Source of the DNA: Phycisphaerae bacterium
Lineage (GTDB): Bacteria > Planctomycetota > Phycisphaerae > SM23-33
Assembly (NCBI GenBank): GCA_003551645.1
Contig: PUND01000032.1
Coordinates: 1-55,906, forward strand
Direction: 5' to 3'
Length of the DNA: 55,906 bases
A program made the position numbers and the translations under genes. This document shows positions 35,814-44,848 of this stretch, piece by piece (position 1 is the stretch's first letter; every line of letters begins with the position of its first letter). The notes under the pieces are model-generated. The model searched no databases and was not told the origin of the DNA. It saw only the letters and a list, made by a program, of their open reading frames with translations.

Positions 35814-36206
35814 ATGCCGATGACTGAACAGGAAGTTCTTGAGAAGGTGCGGGAGACGCTCGTTGAGGCGCTGGGAGTGGACGACGACGAGGTAACGCCG
35901 GAGGCGACGCTTACCGGCGACCTCGGCGCCGAGTCCATAGACTTCCTGGACATAGTGTTCCGCCTTGAGAAGGCCTTCAATATCAAGATTCCGCGGGGCG
36001 AGCTGTTCCCGGACAACGTGCTCAACAATCCTGAGTTCGTGCAGGACGGCAAGCTCACGGACGAGGGCCTGAAGCAACTGAAGGAACGGATGCCCCATCT
36101 GGACCTCAGCGGCTTCGAGCAGGACCCCGACGTCAATAAACTGGCGGAGCTTTTCAGCGTTCAGACGATAATCAACTACGTTCGGGACAAGGTCAACAGC
36201 AACTGA
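35814..36206 (+). CDS. Acyl carrier protein with extended loop
   Basis: Carries acyl chains on phosphopantetheine. The attachment motif DLGAESIDFLDIVF puts the Ser at residue 41. At 130 residues it is much longer than the usual 75-85: an insertion of about 40 residues (PRGELFPDNVLNN...LKERMPHLDLSGF) sits between helix II and the final helix, which still reads FSVQTIINYVRDKV. The extra part could bind a specific partner enzyme. GAAGGAGAG precedes the start. It is followed by the second dehydratase and both ketosynthase genes. Confidence 0.93.
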   Translation: MPMTEQEVLEKVRETLVEALGVDDDEVTPEATLTGDLGAESIDFLDIVFRLEKAFNIKIPRGELFPDNVLNNPEFVQDGKLTDEGLKQLKERMPHLDLSGFEQDPDVNKLAELFSVQTIINYVRDKVNSN

Positions 36207-36266
36207 GCGACTGTCGGGCATCCCCCGACCCGCCCGGTTTCCTCGCCGCAGTTTCCGGAACGCCCA

Positions 36267-36743
36267 ATGCGTTGGATCTGGATAGACCGTTTTGTAGAGT
36301 TCGAGCCGGGCGTCCGGGCAGTCGCCACCAAGAACGTGACGCTCGCCGAGGAGCACCTGCACGATCACTGGGAGGCGTTCCCGGTCCATCCGGCGTCGCT
36401 GATCATAGAAGGCATGGCGCAGACCGCCGGCATCCTCGTCGGGCAGGCCCGAGAGTTCTCTGAGAAGGTGGTCCTGGCCAAGATAGCCAAGGCGGAGTTC
36501 TCCGACATCGTGGTTCCGGGCGACTGTATAACCTTTGAGGCCATGCTAGAGACCATCGCCGACGAGGCCGCCGTTACCCGCGGGATAGTCAAACGTGGCG
36601 GCGAGAAGATCGCCGAAGTGAACCTGATGTTCTCGCACATTGACCACAACTTCGCCGGGCAGAAGTTCCCGAAAGAGAACTTCGTATTCACCGGTCAGTT
36701 CCAGCGCATGGTCGAACCGTTTCTGGAGGGGCGGCATGGCTGA
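36267..36743 (+). CDS. FabZ-like hotdog dehydratase, second of two
   Basis: 158 residues. The active-site helix DHWEAFPVHPASLIIEGMAQ keeps His and Glu, but the FabZ Pro-Gly-Val turn is Pro-Ala-Ser and the HFP is HWE, so it is clearly distinct from the first dehydratase. FSDIVVPGDCITFEA gives the following strand of the hotdog fold. The gene's end overlaps the first ketosynthase-like gene by eight bases. Could be a dehydratase or the non-equivalent partner of a heterodimer, or an isomerase as in FabA-like pairs. Confidence 0.9.
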   Translation: MRWIWIDRFVEFEPGVRAVATKNVTLAEEHLHDHWEAFPVHPASLIIEGMAQTAGILVGQAREFSEKVVLAKIAKAEFSDIVVPGDCITFEAMLETIADEAAVTRGIVKRGGEKIAEVNLMFSHIDHNFAGQKFPKENFVFTGQFQRMVEPFLEGRHG

Positions 36744-38052
36744 TCGCCGAGTCGCGATAACGGGACTGGGTGTGGTGACTGCGGCCGGGGTGGGGGTGGA
36801 GCCGTTCCGGCAGGCGCTCATGGAAGGCCGAAGCCGTGTCAGGGAAATCGACCTGTTCGACGCGTCGAGTTTTCCCTGCCGCATAGCCGGCCAGATCGAC
36901 GATTTCTCCGCCCGCAAGTTCGTCCCGAAGAACTATCGCAAAAGCGTCAAGGTGATGGCAAGGGACATCGAGATAGCAGTCGCCGCCGCCGACGCCGCCA
37001 TACGCGACGCGGGCATTACCACGCAGGGAATCGACCCGGACAATACCGACATAGAGTCGGACCGGCTCGGGTGCAATATCGCCGCCGGGCTTATCAGCAC
37101 CGACCTAGACGAGCTTGGCATGGCCATCAATACGGCGGTCGCCGAAGGACGCTTCGACATGAAGCTCTGGGGCCAGACCGGCATAAACAACCTCACACCG
37201 CTGTGGCTGCTGAAATATCTGCCGAACATGCTGTCATGCCATGTTACGATAATCCACGGCGCCAAGGGGCCGAGCAACTGCATCACCTGCGGCGACGCCT
37301 CCGGGCATATGGCCGTGGGCGAGTCGGCCCGGGCCATCGGTCGGGGGGTGGCCGACGTGGTCTTCGCCGGCGGGGCCGAGAGCAAGCTCAACTGCATGGG
37401 CATGATGCGCCAGACACTGCTGAATCGCCTCTGCGCAAACCGCAACGACGACCCGGCCGCGGCGTGTCGGCCGTTTGATGCCGACCACGCCGGAACCGTC
37501 ATCGGCGAGGGCGGCGGACTTTTGATTCTGGAAGACTTCGACCGCGCCCGCGGCCGAGGCGCGCGAATCTACGCCGAGGTCGTCGGCTTCGGTGGCTCCT
37601 GCGATCCAGACGGCATGGACGTTACACGCCCCTCGGCCGGGGGGCTGGACGTCGCGGCCCGCAAGGCGATGGCCGACGCCGGCGTGGAACCCGGCGACAT
37701 CGACCTTATCGTCGCCCACGGGACCGGCGTGCCCGGCGAGGACGCCGCCGAGGCCCGCGCATGGGCCGATGCGATGGGAGATGAACTGGAAGCCACGCCC
37801 GCAACCTCGCTTACGGGAATGCTCGGGGCCATGTTCGCCGGCACCGGGGGCGTGGAGCTTTCCACGGCCGCCCTGGCCATCGACGAGCAGGTTGTCCCGC
37901 CGACAGTGAACTTCTCCGCCTGTGCCGAGGGGGGCGAGCTGTCGCTTTCGGCCGAACCGCGCCGGGCGGATATCAGCCACGTACTGACCGGAGCGTTCTC
38001 CGTCGGCGGCCAGAGCGCAGCGTGCGTTTTGAGACGAGTCGAGGAATCATGA
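36736..38052 (+). CDS. Ketosynthase-like protein lacking the catalytic Cys and one His (chain-length-factor-like)
   Basis: 438-residue thiolase-fold protein of the FabF type (VAITGLGVVTAAGVGVEPF, EGGGLLILEDFDRA). Aligned without gaps, GPSNCITCGDASGHMAVG corresponds to GPxxxxxTACxxxxxxxG in FabF, so the nucleophilic Cys position is Asp187; the His of VAHGTGVPGED (His328) is kept; the second catalytic His in GHLLG is Met362 within SLTGMLGAMFAG. Condensation by this subunit is not expected. It overlaps the next, fully catalytic ketosynthase in an ATGA junction, just as KS and chain-length factor genes do in type II polyketide and aryl-polyene clusters. A nearby Cys185 could in principle substitute, which structure prediction could settle. 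Confidence 0.88.
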   Translation: MADRRVAITGLGVVTAAGVGVEPFRQALMEGRSRVREIDLFDASSFPCRIAGQIDDFSARKFVPKNYRKSVKVMARDIEIAVAAADAAIRDAGITTQGIDPDNTDIESDRLGCNIAAGLISTDLDELGMAINTAVAEGRFDMKLWGQTGINNLTPLWLLKYLPNMLSCHVTIIHGAKGPSNCITCGDASGHMAVGESARAIGRGVADVVFAGGAESKLNCMGMMRQTLLNRLCANRNDDPAAACRPFDADHAGTVIGEGGGLLILEDFDRARGRGARIYAEVVGFGGSCDPDGMDVTRPSAGGLDVAARKAMADAGVEPGDIDLIVAHGTGVPGEDAAEARAWADAMGDELEATPATSLTGMLGAMFAGTGGVELSTAALAIDEQVVPPTVNFSACAEGGELSLSAEPRRADISHVLTGAFSVGGQSAACVLRRVEES

Positions 38053-39332
38053 GCCGACGCGTGGTAATAACCGGAATGGGGACCGTTAACCCTCTCGCCC
38101 ACGACGTGGAGGGAACCTGGCGTGCGCTGCTGGAATGCAAAAGCGGCATCAGCAAGACCGAACTCTTTGACGCATCGACGTTCCCGTCCACTTTCTCGGC
38201 TCAGGTGAAGGACTTCGACCTGTCGCGTCACGTGGACAACGCAGAGCGCCACGCCACCGCCGGCAGGCACTGTGGCTTCGCGATAGCCGCGGCCGTCCAG
38301 GCGTGGAAGCAGGCCGGGCTTGCAGACTGCGACCGGCTGGACGCCGAGCGACTGGGGCTTTACCTCGGCTCAGGTGAGGGGAGTCTGGACTTCGACAACT
38401 TCACCTCACTGCTGGTCGATGCCTGGTCGGAAAACCAGGTGGACACACGCGAGTGGGCGGAGCTTGCGCTGGATCGGATGGACCTCTGGCGGGAGATAGA
38501 GCAGGACTCCAACATGGTCGTGGCCCACCTTGCCGCCGAATTCGGCGTCCGCGGCCCGGCGTTCAACGTACTGACCGCCTGTGCCGCCAGCACACAGGCC
38601 ATGGGCGAGGCGGCCATGCAGATACGGTACGGCGACGCCGAAGTTATCATCACCGGCGGCGCCCACAGCATGATCCACCCCTACGGCGTAACCGGCTTCA
38701 ACCGGCTGACCGCCCTTTCGACCCGCAACGATGAAATCGAAAGCTCCTCCAGGCCGTTCGACCTGACTCGCGACGGGTTCGTGCTCGGCGAAGGCGCAAG
38801 CGTGTTGATACTTGAGGATTATGACTTCGCGGTCGCCCGCGGGGCCGACATATTCGCCGAGATAATCGGCTTCGGCTCATCGGCCGACGCGTTCCGCATC
38901 ACCGACCAGGATCCCGCCGGCGACGGAGCCGCCGACAGTATGCGGGCCGCACTGGAAGACGCCGGACTGGAACCGGCCGATATCGACTATGTCTCCGCCC
39001 ACGGAACAGGAACCCAGCAGAACGACCAGGTCGAGACCAAGGCCATCAAGCAGGTCTTCGGCGACCTCGCTTACAAAGTGCCTGTCTCCAGTGCAAAGAG
39101 TATGCTGGGCCATCTGATAGCCGCAGCCGGCGCGACCGAATTGATCACCTGCGTGCTGGCTCTTCGCGACCAGGTGCTCCCGCCGACAACCAACTACCAC
39201 ACGCCGGACCCGGTGTGCGACCTCGACTACGTGCCTAACGAGCCGCGCCAGGCCAAGCTCGACATCGTCATGTCGAACAGCTTCGGCTTTGGCGGCCAGA
39301 ACGACACGCTCATCATCACACATCCGAGTTAA
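38049..39332 (+). CDS. Beta-ketoacyl-ACP synthase, FabF/KS-alpha type
   Basis: 427 residues with a full catalytic triad: Cys178 in VLTACAASTQAMG, His318 in SAHGTGTQQND and His355 in KSMLGHLIAAAG. Also NSFGFGGQND at the C terminus. It elongates acyl-ACP with malonyl-ACP. Translated by overlap with the preceding Cys-less homologue, which suggests a 1:1 heterodimer. An insertion near residue 110-160 (GEGSLDFDNFTSLLVDAW to EIEQDSNMVVAH) is longer and more acidic than in standard FabF. Last gene of the cluster; gyrA follows with its own promoter. Confidence 0.94.
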   Translation: MSRRVVITGMGTVNPLAHDVEGTWRALLECKSGISKTELFDASTFPSTFSAQVKDFDLSRHVDNAERHATAGRHCGFAIAAAVQAWKQAGLADCDRLDAERLGLYLGSGEGSLDFDNFTSLLVDAWSENQVDTREWAELALDRMDLWREIEQDSNMVVAHLAAEFGVRGPAFNVLTACAASTQAMGEAAMQIRYGDAEVIITGGAHSMIHPYGVTGFNRLTALSTRNDEIESSSRPFDLTRDGFVLGEGASVLILEDYDFAVARGADIFAEIIGFGSSADAFRITDQDPAGDGAADSMRAALEDAGLEPADIDYVSAHGTGTQQNDQVETKAIKQVFGDLAYKVPVSSAKSMLGHLIAAAGATELITCVLALRDQVLPPTTNYHTPDPVCDLDYVPNEPRQAKLDIVMSNSFGFGGQNDTLIITHPS

Positions 39333-39360
39333 CCGAATTTTGGCAGCGGCAAATGGGGGC

Positions 39361-39389
39361 TGTGAATCGGGCGGCATTTGTGCGATAAT
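39361..39389 (+). promoter_or_regulatory. Extended -10 promoter candidate for gyrA
   Basis: TGTGAA, 17 bases, GATAAT preceded by TGC (extended -10). Leader of about 85 bases before the GTG start. Confidence 0.42.
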
Positions 39390-39480
39390 GTATGGTTTAC
39401 GGGCCGACCGCCGGGGCGCTTCGCGCGCCGGTATTCGGCGGGCGGCGGGCAAATGAGCCAGGGACTACGGAGCAGATAAC

Positions 39481-42270
39481 GTGGCAGAGCGGAATCAAGA
39501 CAATCCGCCGGCAGGCGACGATGCACCGCTGGAGCAGGCGGATATGTTCGCCGGTGAGCAGATAGAGGACCAGGCGATAGAGGAGGAGCTTCGCGAAAGC
39601 TACCTCACTTACGCCATGAGCACCATCGTGGACCGCGCCCTCCCGGATGTCCGCGACGGTCTGAAGCCGTCCCAGCGGCGCGTGCTCGTGGCGATGAACG
39701 ACCTGAACCTCACGCCCCGCTCGGCCCACAGAAAATGCGCCAAGGTCGCCGGCGACACTTCCGGAAACTACCACCCCCACGGCGAGACGGTGGTGTACCC
39801 CACGCTGGTTCGGATGGGCCAGCACTGGAACATGCGCTACCAGTTGATAGACCCGCAGGGCAACTTCGGGTCCATCGACGGCGACCCTCCGGCGGCGATG
39901 CGATACACCGAGAGCCGCATGACGGCCGTGGCTATCGAGATGCTGCGCGACCTGAATCTCGACACGGTGGACATGCAGCCGAACTACGACGACACCCGCA
40001 CCGAGCCGACGGTCCTGCCGGCGAAGTTTCCCAACCTGCTGGTCAACGGCTCCCAGGGCATCGCGGTCGGAATGGCCACCAGCATCCCGCCGCACAACCT
40101 CAACGAAATCTGCGATGCGCTGATACACCTGATAGACAACCCCGTCGCCACCCTTGAGGACATGATGGGCATCGTCAAGGGTCCGGACTTCCCCACCGGC
40201 GGGCTTATCTGCGGCCGGGCGGGAATCCGCAACGGGTACCGAACCGGGCGGGGGCGGATAATGGTCAGGGGGCGCATGCATACCGAGACCACCCGCAGCG
40301 GCAAGGTCCAGATTGTCATCACCGAAATCCCCTACCAGGTTCTCAAGAGCACCGTCATCGAGCGGATAGCCGACGTGGTCAAGGCCGGCCGGATACGCGA
40401 TATCTCGGACGTTCAGGACCATTCGGACCGCACGGGTATGCGGATAGTGGTTGACCTGCGCCGCGGCGCCGAGCCGGACGTGGTCATCAACCAGCTCTAC
40501 CAGTACACGCCGCTGCAATCGACGTTCAGCATCATCAACATCGCCCTGGTCAACCGGGCGCCGCGGACCATGACGCTGCTGGAGATGCTCCAGGAGTTCC
40601 TCGACCACCGCAAGGAGGTCATCCGGCGCCGGACGGCTCACCTGCTGCGTCGTGCCCGCCAGCGGGCGCACCTGCTGGAGGGGCTTATCCTGGCGGTGGC
40701 GGACATCGACCGTATACTGGATTTGATCAAGTCCTCGGCCGACGTCCCCGAGGCCAAGCGCCGCCTGATGGAGCTTCCGCTGCGGCTGACCGAGCAGGCG
40801 ACCGTCCGCAAGCTGCTGCCGGACAGGTTCGTCCGCCGGGCCGGCGAGGCGGACCAGCACCTTACCGGCGTCCAGGCCGACGCGATTCTGTCGATGCAGC
40901 TCCAGCGGCTGACCGGCCTGGAGATAGAGAAGCTCGCCGGCGACTACAGCCAGCTAGTCGAGGAAATCGAGGGCTACGAGGCCATACTCCGCGAAGAACA
41001 GTTGCTTCTGGACGTCATCCGCGAGGACCTTTACGAGCTTAAGGAGAAGTTCGGCGACGACCGGCGTACCGACATCGTCGAGGATGTCGGCGACATCGAC
41101 GTCGAGGACCTCATCGCCGAGGAGGATGTCGTCGTCACGCTGACCCACCAGGGCTACATAAAGCGGATGCCGCTGACGACCTACCGCACACAGGGCCGCG
41201 GCGGCGTGGGGATAATCGGCTCCGAGTCCCGCGACGACGACTTCGTCCGGCAGCTCTTCATCGCCTCGACGCACGATTACCTGCTGGTGTTCCTCAACAG
41301 CGGCAGGATGCACTGGTTAAGGGTTTACGACATTCCGGCGATGGCCCGCACCAGCCGAGGCCGGGCCATCGTAAACCTGTTGGAGATGGAATCCGGTGAA
41401 AGTATCCGCGCCGTGGTGGCCGTGCGCGAGTTCGACGACAGGTTCCTTCTGACCGCCACGCGCCGGGGACAGATAAAGAAGACCGAGCTTAAGGCCTACT
41501 CCAATCCCAGGCGCGGCGGAATAGCCGCGACCGGGCTGGCCGAGGGCGACGAGGTGGTCAACGTCGCCGTCACCGGCGGCGACAACGAGATAGTCCTGGG
41601 CACGCGCAATGGGCACTGCATCCGCTTCCGCGAGACAGACGTCAGGTCCATGGGGCGGACCGCGATGGGCGTCAGGGGCATCAACCTCCGCAAAGGCGAC
41701 GAAGTCGTGGACATGGCCATTGTGGACCCGGCCGCCTCGCTGCTGACCGTCTGCGAGAAGGGCTACGGCAAGCGGACAAGCTTCGATGAGTACCGCATCC
41801 AGACCCGCGGCGGAACGGGCATCATCGCCATGCGCACACCGTCGCGCAACGGGAAGGTCGTCGCCGTCAAGAGCGTCCGCGACCACGACGAGCTTATGCT
41901 GATCACTTACGCCGGCATGATCGTCCGTATCGCCGCCGACGAGGTAAGCCGCATGGGCCGGGCCACGCAGGGCGTGCGGATGATACGCCTGCGTGAGGAC
42001 GACAAGCTCGTGGGCGTGGCGAGAGTGGACACCAGGGAATCGCCGCAGCCGGAGTTGCCGCTGCAGGAACAGACCAGCCGGCCCGGCGCCGGCGACGACC
42101 AGCCGACAGAGGAGCCGGATGAGTCGTCGAATGAGTCGGAGCAGTCGTCGGATGAGTCGCCGCCGGAGTCGGCTTCGCAAGCCCCGGCCGAGGAATCGCC
42201 GCAGGAGTCTCCCGAAGCCGCCGACGACAGCGACGACGCGGACGATGAGGCAGACTCGTCGATGCTCTAA
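39481..42270 (+). CDS. gyrA: DNA gyrase subunit A
   Basis: Breakage-reunion subunit of gyrase, 929 residues. The catalytic Tyr is residue 142 in AMRYTESRM; the resistance-determining loop reads [15 protein letters not shown], so the E. coli Ser83 position is Thr103 and the Asp87 position is Pro107. The C-terminal beta-pinwheel is present (six repeats such as [18 protein letters not shown]), and the GyrA box is degenerate, QGRGGVG at 571-577 instead of QRRGGKG. The last 70 residues are an acidic Ser/Glu/Pro tail. GTG start with GGAG upstream. gyrB is not in the window. ParC is an alternative, but the long C-terminal domain with a box-like motif favours GyrA. Confidence 0.95.
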   Translation: MAERNQDNPPAGDDAPLEQADMFAGEQIEDQAIEEELRESYLTYAMSTIVDRALPDVRDGLKPSQRRVLVAMNDLNLTPRSAHRKCAKVAGDTSGNYHPHGETVVYPTLVRMGQHWNMRYQLIDPQGNFGSIDGDPPAAMRYTESRMTAVAIEMLRDLNLDTVDMQPNYDDTRTEPTVLPAKFPNLLVNGSQGIAVGMATSIPPHNLNEICDALIHLIDNPVATLEDMMGIVKGPDFPTGGLICGRAGIRNGYRTGRGRIMVRGRMHTETTRSGKVQIVITEIPYQVLKSTVIERIADVVKAGRIRDISDVQDHSDRTGMRIVVDLRRGAEPDVVINQLYQYTPLQSTFSIINIALVNRAPRTMTLLEMLQEFLDHRKEVIRRRTAHLLRRARQRAHLLEGLILAVADIDRILDLIKSSADVPEAKRRLMELPLRLTEQATVRKLLPDRFVRRAGEADQHLTGVQADAILSMQLQRLTGLEIEKLAGDYSQLVEEIEGYEAILREEQLLLDVIREDLYELKEKFGDDRRTDIVEDVGDIDVEDLIAEEDVVVTLTHQGYIKRMPLTTYRTQGRGGVGIIGSESRDDDFVRQLFIASTHDYLLVFLNSGRMHWLRVYDIPAMARTSRGRAIVNLLEMESGESIRAVVAVREFDDRFLLTATRRGQIKKTELKAYSNPRRGGIAATGLAEGDEVVNVAVTGGDNEIVLGTRNGHCIRFRETDVRSMGRTAMGVRGINLRKGDEVVDMAIVDPAASLLTVCEKGYGKRTSFDEYRIQTRGGTGIIAMRTPSRNGKVVAVKSVRDHDELMLITYAGMIVRIAADEVSRMGRATQGVRMIRLREDDKLVGVARVDTRESPQPELPLQEQTSRPGAGDDQPTEEPDESSNESEQSSDESPPESASQAPAEESPQESPEAADDSDDADDEADSSML

Positions 42271-42280
42271 CCGACGCGCC

Positions 42281-42330
42281 AACCACGAAGCTCACCGGGA
42301 CAACGAGGACCACAAAGGCGAAGTGTCCCG
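42281..42330. repeat. Relic of AACCACGAAG-type word repeat
   Basis: AACCACGAAGCTCACC followed by ACAACGAGGACCACAAAGGCGAAG, a degenerate form of the ACCACGAAG phrase whose reverse complement (CTTCGTGGT) appears at 16064-16072. It lies in the convergent gap between gyrA and the kinase gene. Confidence 0.45.
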
Positions 42331-42388
42331 GGGATGTGCCAGCCGTGTTCGCGGCGCGCCGCCCGACAAAGGACCTGATCAACCGAGA

Positions 42389-44050
42389 TCAACCGCTTTC
42401 CTGTTCGGCCTGTTCCTGCTCGGGCTGTTCGGCGCCGTGGTGGGTGTCATCCAGCGCTCCGCCGCCGATTGGCAACTCGACGGTGAACGTAGTGCCGCTT
42501 CCGGGCTGTGAGTCAACACGTATCTCGCCGTCGTGCTCGCGGGCGATCTTCTGTGCAACCGCCAGACCAAGGCCCGTGCCGCCGTGACCCTTGGAAGAAA
42601 AGAACGGCGTGAATATGTTGTCCATTTCCTCCGGCTCGATACCCATGCCGTTGTCTATCACACTTATCAGGACGTTTCCGGACTTGCCTTCGTACTTGCC
42701 TGTAAGGGTGATAACGCCGGTGTTGTCCTCCACGGCGTCCAGCGCGTTGGTCAGCAGGTTCAGCAGCATCTGCTGCAGCCCGGAACTGTCCGCCGAAATC
42801 GGAGGCAGTTGGTCCACATCGGTAAGCACGGCAACCCCTCGCTCGTCGGCGTAAGGCGAGATGAGTTCCACGCAATCATTCACCACGTCGTTGAGATTGA
42901 CGCTCTCCGGCAGCGGCTGGCGGTCCTTTGAAAACGCGAGCATGTTCAGGATAAGGTTGTTTATCTTCTCCAAATTCCGCTGCACAATCGGCCAGCCCTT
43001 GCGGGCCTTCTCCAGTTTGCCGGTCTTGAGGGCGGCCTCGACCATATCTATCCCGGCGCTGAGGGCCTGGAGGATGTTCTTGATGTGATGAGACAGATGG
43101 CTGACGGTCTCGCCGACCGCCGCCATGCGCTCCGACTGCACCGCCTGTTCGTACAGGCGAACGTTTTCGATCGCCAGACCGGTGTGATACCCGATCGCCG
43201 TCAACAGCCGCAGTTGCTCGGTGGAGTACGTATGCTCCGAGACGTTGCAGTCAACGTGAATGACGCCGAGAATGCCCTCCCGGCCCATGATGGGCACGCA
43301 CATCGCCGAGCGGATGCCCAGGTTGTGCACGCTCTTTCCGCTGGCGAAGCGCCGGTCCGTCATGGCGTTGGAGCTGAGCACCCCCACCTGGTTCCGCATC
43401 ACCTCGTTTACTATGGTGCGGCTTATCGGCAGCTTCTCCCCGTCGGCCGGCTGCCCGGCGACACGGGAGGCCTTCAGGTTCAGTTGGCCGTCTTCATCAG
43501 CGAGCAGGATAAATCCCCGGTCGGCTCGGACCACCGCGAATACCTTCTCCATGATGCGCCCCAGAAGCGCATCGACATTGAAGATGGAACCGACCTCGGC
43601 TATCAGGTCGTAGAGTATCCGCAGGTTGCCTATTGCCTGGCGGCCCGCCTCGGGGGTCGGGATGATGACCGAGTCCTCGTTGCTCGGCACCGTGGCGACC
43701 ACGGCCGCGTCGAGTTGCTCCTGGTCGCTTTCCAGGTCCACCTGCGCCTGGATGTTGTCGCTCAACTCGCCGCCGAAGATCAGCAGGGACGTGCCGCAGC
43801 GTATCTGGTCGCCGCCGTGCACTGTCATCTGCCGGCCCAGACGAGAACCGTTGAGGAATGTGCCGTTCGCCGAGCCGAGGTCCTCGAGCAGCCAGCGGCC
43901 GTTCTCCCGCACCAGCCGCGCATGACGTCGCGAGACCGTGGAATCGGTCAGCGGAATGGCGCCGTTGCGCCGACCTATAAGACCCTCTCCTTCTGTGACT
44001 TCAAAGGAGCGGCCCTTGTCGGGACCTTCTATGATCTGAACGCTAGGCAC
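42389..44050 (-). CDS. FHA-GAF sensor histidine kinase
   Basis: Cytoplasmic 553-residue kinase without membrane segments. FHA domain at 1-100 (LIGRRNGAIPLTDSTVSRRHARL, in parts, and LGSANGTFLNG) for phosphothreonine binding; GAF domain at about 145-300; dimerisation helix with phosphoacceptor His321 in SHLSHHIKNIL; HATPase with N box LLTNALDAVED, G1 DNGMGI, F box FTPFFSSKG and G2 GTGLGLAVAQKIA. The C-terminal 25 residues are Gln/Glu-rich. The FHA domain suggests input from a Ser/Thr kinase. No response regulator gene is adjacent. A consensus promoter lies about 115 bases upstream. Confidence 0.94.
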   Translation of the reverse strand: MPSVQIIEGPDKGRSFEVTEGEGLIGRRNGAIPLTDSTVSRRHARLVRENGRWLLEDLGSANGTFLNGSRLGRQMTVHGGDQIRCGTSLLIFGGELSDNIQAQVDLESDQEQLDAAVVATVPSNEDSVIIPTPEAGRQAIGNLRILYDLIAEVGSIFNVDALLGRIMEKVFAVVRADRGFILLADEDGQLNLKASRVAGQPADGEKLPISRTIVNEVMRNQVGVLSSNAMTDRRFASGKSVHNLGIRSAMCVPIMGREGILGVIHVDCNVSEHTYSTEQLRLLTAIGYHTGLAIENVRLYEQAVQSERMAAVGETVSHLSHHIKNILQALSAGIDMVEAALKTGKLEKARKGWPIVQRNLEKINNLILNMLAFSKDRQPLPESVNLNDVVNDCVELISPYADERGVAVLTDVDQLPPISADSSGLQQMLLNLLTNALDAVEDNTGVITLTGKYEGKSGNVLISVIDNGMGIEPEEMDNIFTPFFSSKGHGGTGLGLAVAQKIAREHDGEIRVDSQPGSGTTFTVELPIGGGALDDTHHGAEQPEQEQAEQESG

Positions 44051-44163
44051 GGTTGAACTCGCGGCCGGGGCCTGTAACCATCGCGCGGCCCGCAGCTTTC
44101 AAAATCTAACGGATTGAATTAAGGATGGGGCGCCGTTTGTTAGCGCTTCGGCTTAACACAATT

Positions 44164-44192
44164 ATGATACGTTCCCTGCGGGCGCGTGTCAA
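44164..44192 (-). promoter_or_regulatory. Consensus promoter for the histidine kinase gene
   Basis: On the minus strand TTGACA, 17 bases, TATCAT. It lies between the metallo-hydrolase stop and the kinase start; an AAGCCGAAGCGCTAA hairpin-like stretch is in the leader. Confidence 0.58.
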
Positions 44193-44206
44193 TCGCCATT
44201 TAACAC

Positions 44207-44848
44207 TCAAGCCGGCTCCCGGCAGAACGGGTTCATCCTGCGTTCGGCGCCGATTGTGGTCTCCGGGCCGTGCCCCGGCAGCACACGCGTATCGTCAGGC
44301 AGCCGAAGCAGTTGGTCGCGGATATTCCCCAGCAGCGTCTCGGCGTCCGCGCCGGGGACGTCGGTTCGTCCGATGCTCCCGGCGAACAGGGCGTCGCCGC
44401 ATATCACCACGCCGGCCGACGGGCAGTAATAGCTGACACCGCCGGGGGAATGCCCCGACGTATCCAGGACCTGCCATTCGGCGTCGGCGAATCGCAGCGT
44501 TTGACCCGGTTGAATAAGCTCGTCGGCCTCACCGCCGGCGTGCATCGGCCAGCCCAATCCGGCCGAGAGGTTCGCCCGCGGGTCGGTGAGCATCCCCGCA
44601 TCCGCGTCGGGACAGATTATCCGCAGCCCCGGCATCGCCTCGCGCATCGCGGGAATGCCGGCTATATGGTCCCCGTGGCCGTGGGTCAGCAGCAGCCGGG
44701 TCGGGGTCAGCGAATGCTCGCGGAGGTAGTCCAGCAGCGGCCGGGGGTCGTCGCCGACGTCAAAGACGGCGCAGTCCCCTCCGCCGGATATCACGTGACA
44801 GTTGGTCTGCAGCATTCCCAGCGCGATTGTGTGCGTCCGCACCGTCAC
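44207..44848 (-). CDS. Metallo-beta-lactamase fold hydrolase (glyoxalase II-like)
   Basis: 213 residues with the full zinc site: THGHGDHIAG, the His of SGHSPGG, the Asp of VICGDALF and the His of LPGHGPET. The start LGMLQTNCHVI is typical of hydroxyacylglutathione hydrolase-like proteins, which often act on other thioesters in bacteria without glutathione. The GTG start overlaps the stop of the upstream NDK-domain gene (GTGA), so the two are coupled. No secretion signal. Confidence 0.93.
   Translation of the reverse strand: MTVRTHTIALGMLQTNCHVISGGGDCAVFDVGDDPRPLLDYLREHSLTPTRLLLTHGHGDHIAGIPAMREAMPGLRIICPDADAGMLTDPRANLSAGLGWPMHAGGEADELIQPGQTLRFADAEWQVLDTSGHSPGGVSYYCPSAGVVICGDALFAGSIGRTDVPGADAETLLGNIRDQLLRLPDDTRVLPGHGPETTIGAERRMNPFCREPA

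Noticed and set aside
35811-36389. Antisense frame across acp and the second dehydratase
   Set aside because: Shadow frame without a start site; both plus-strand genes have clear family motifs.
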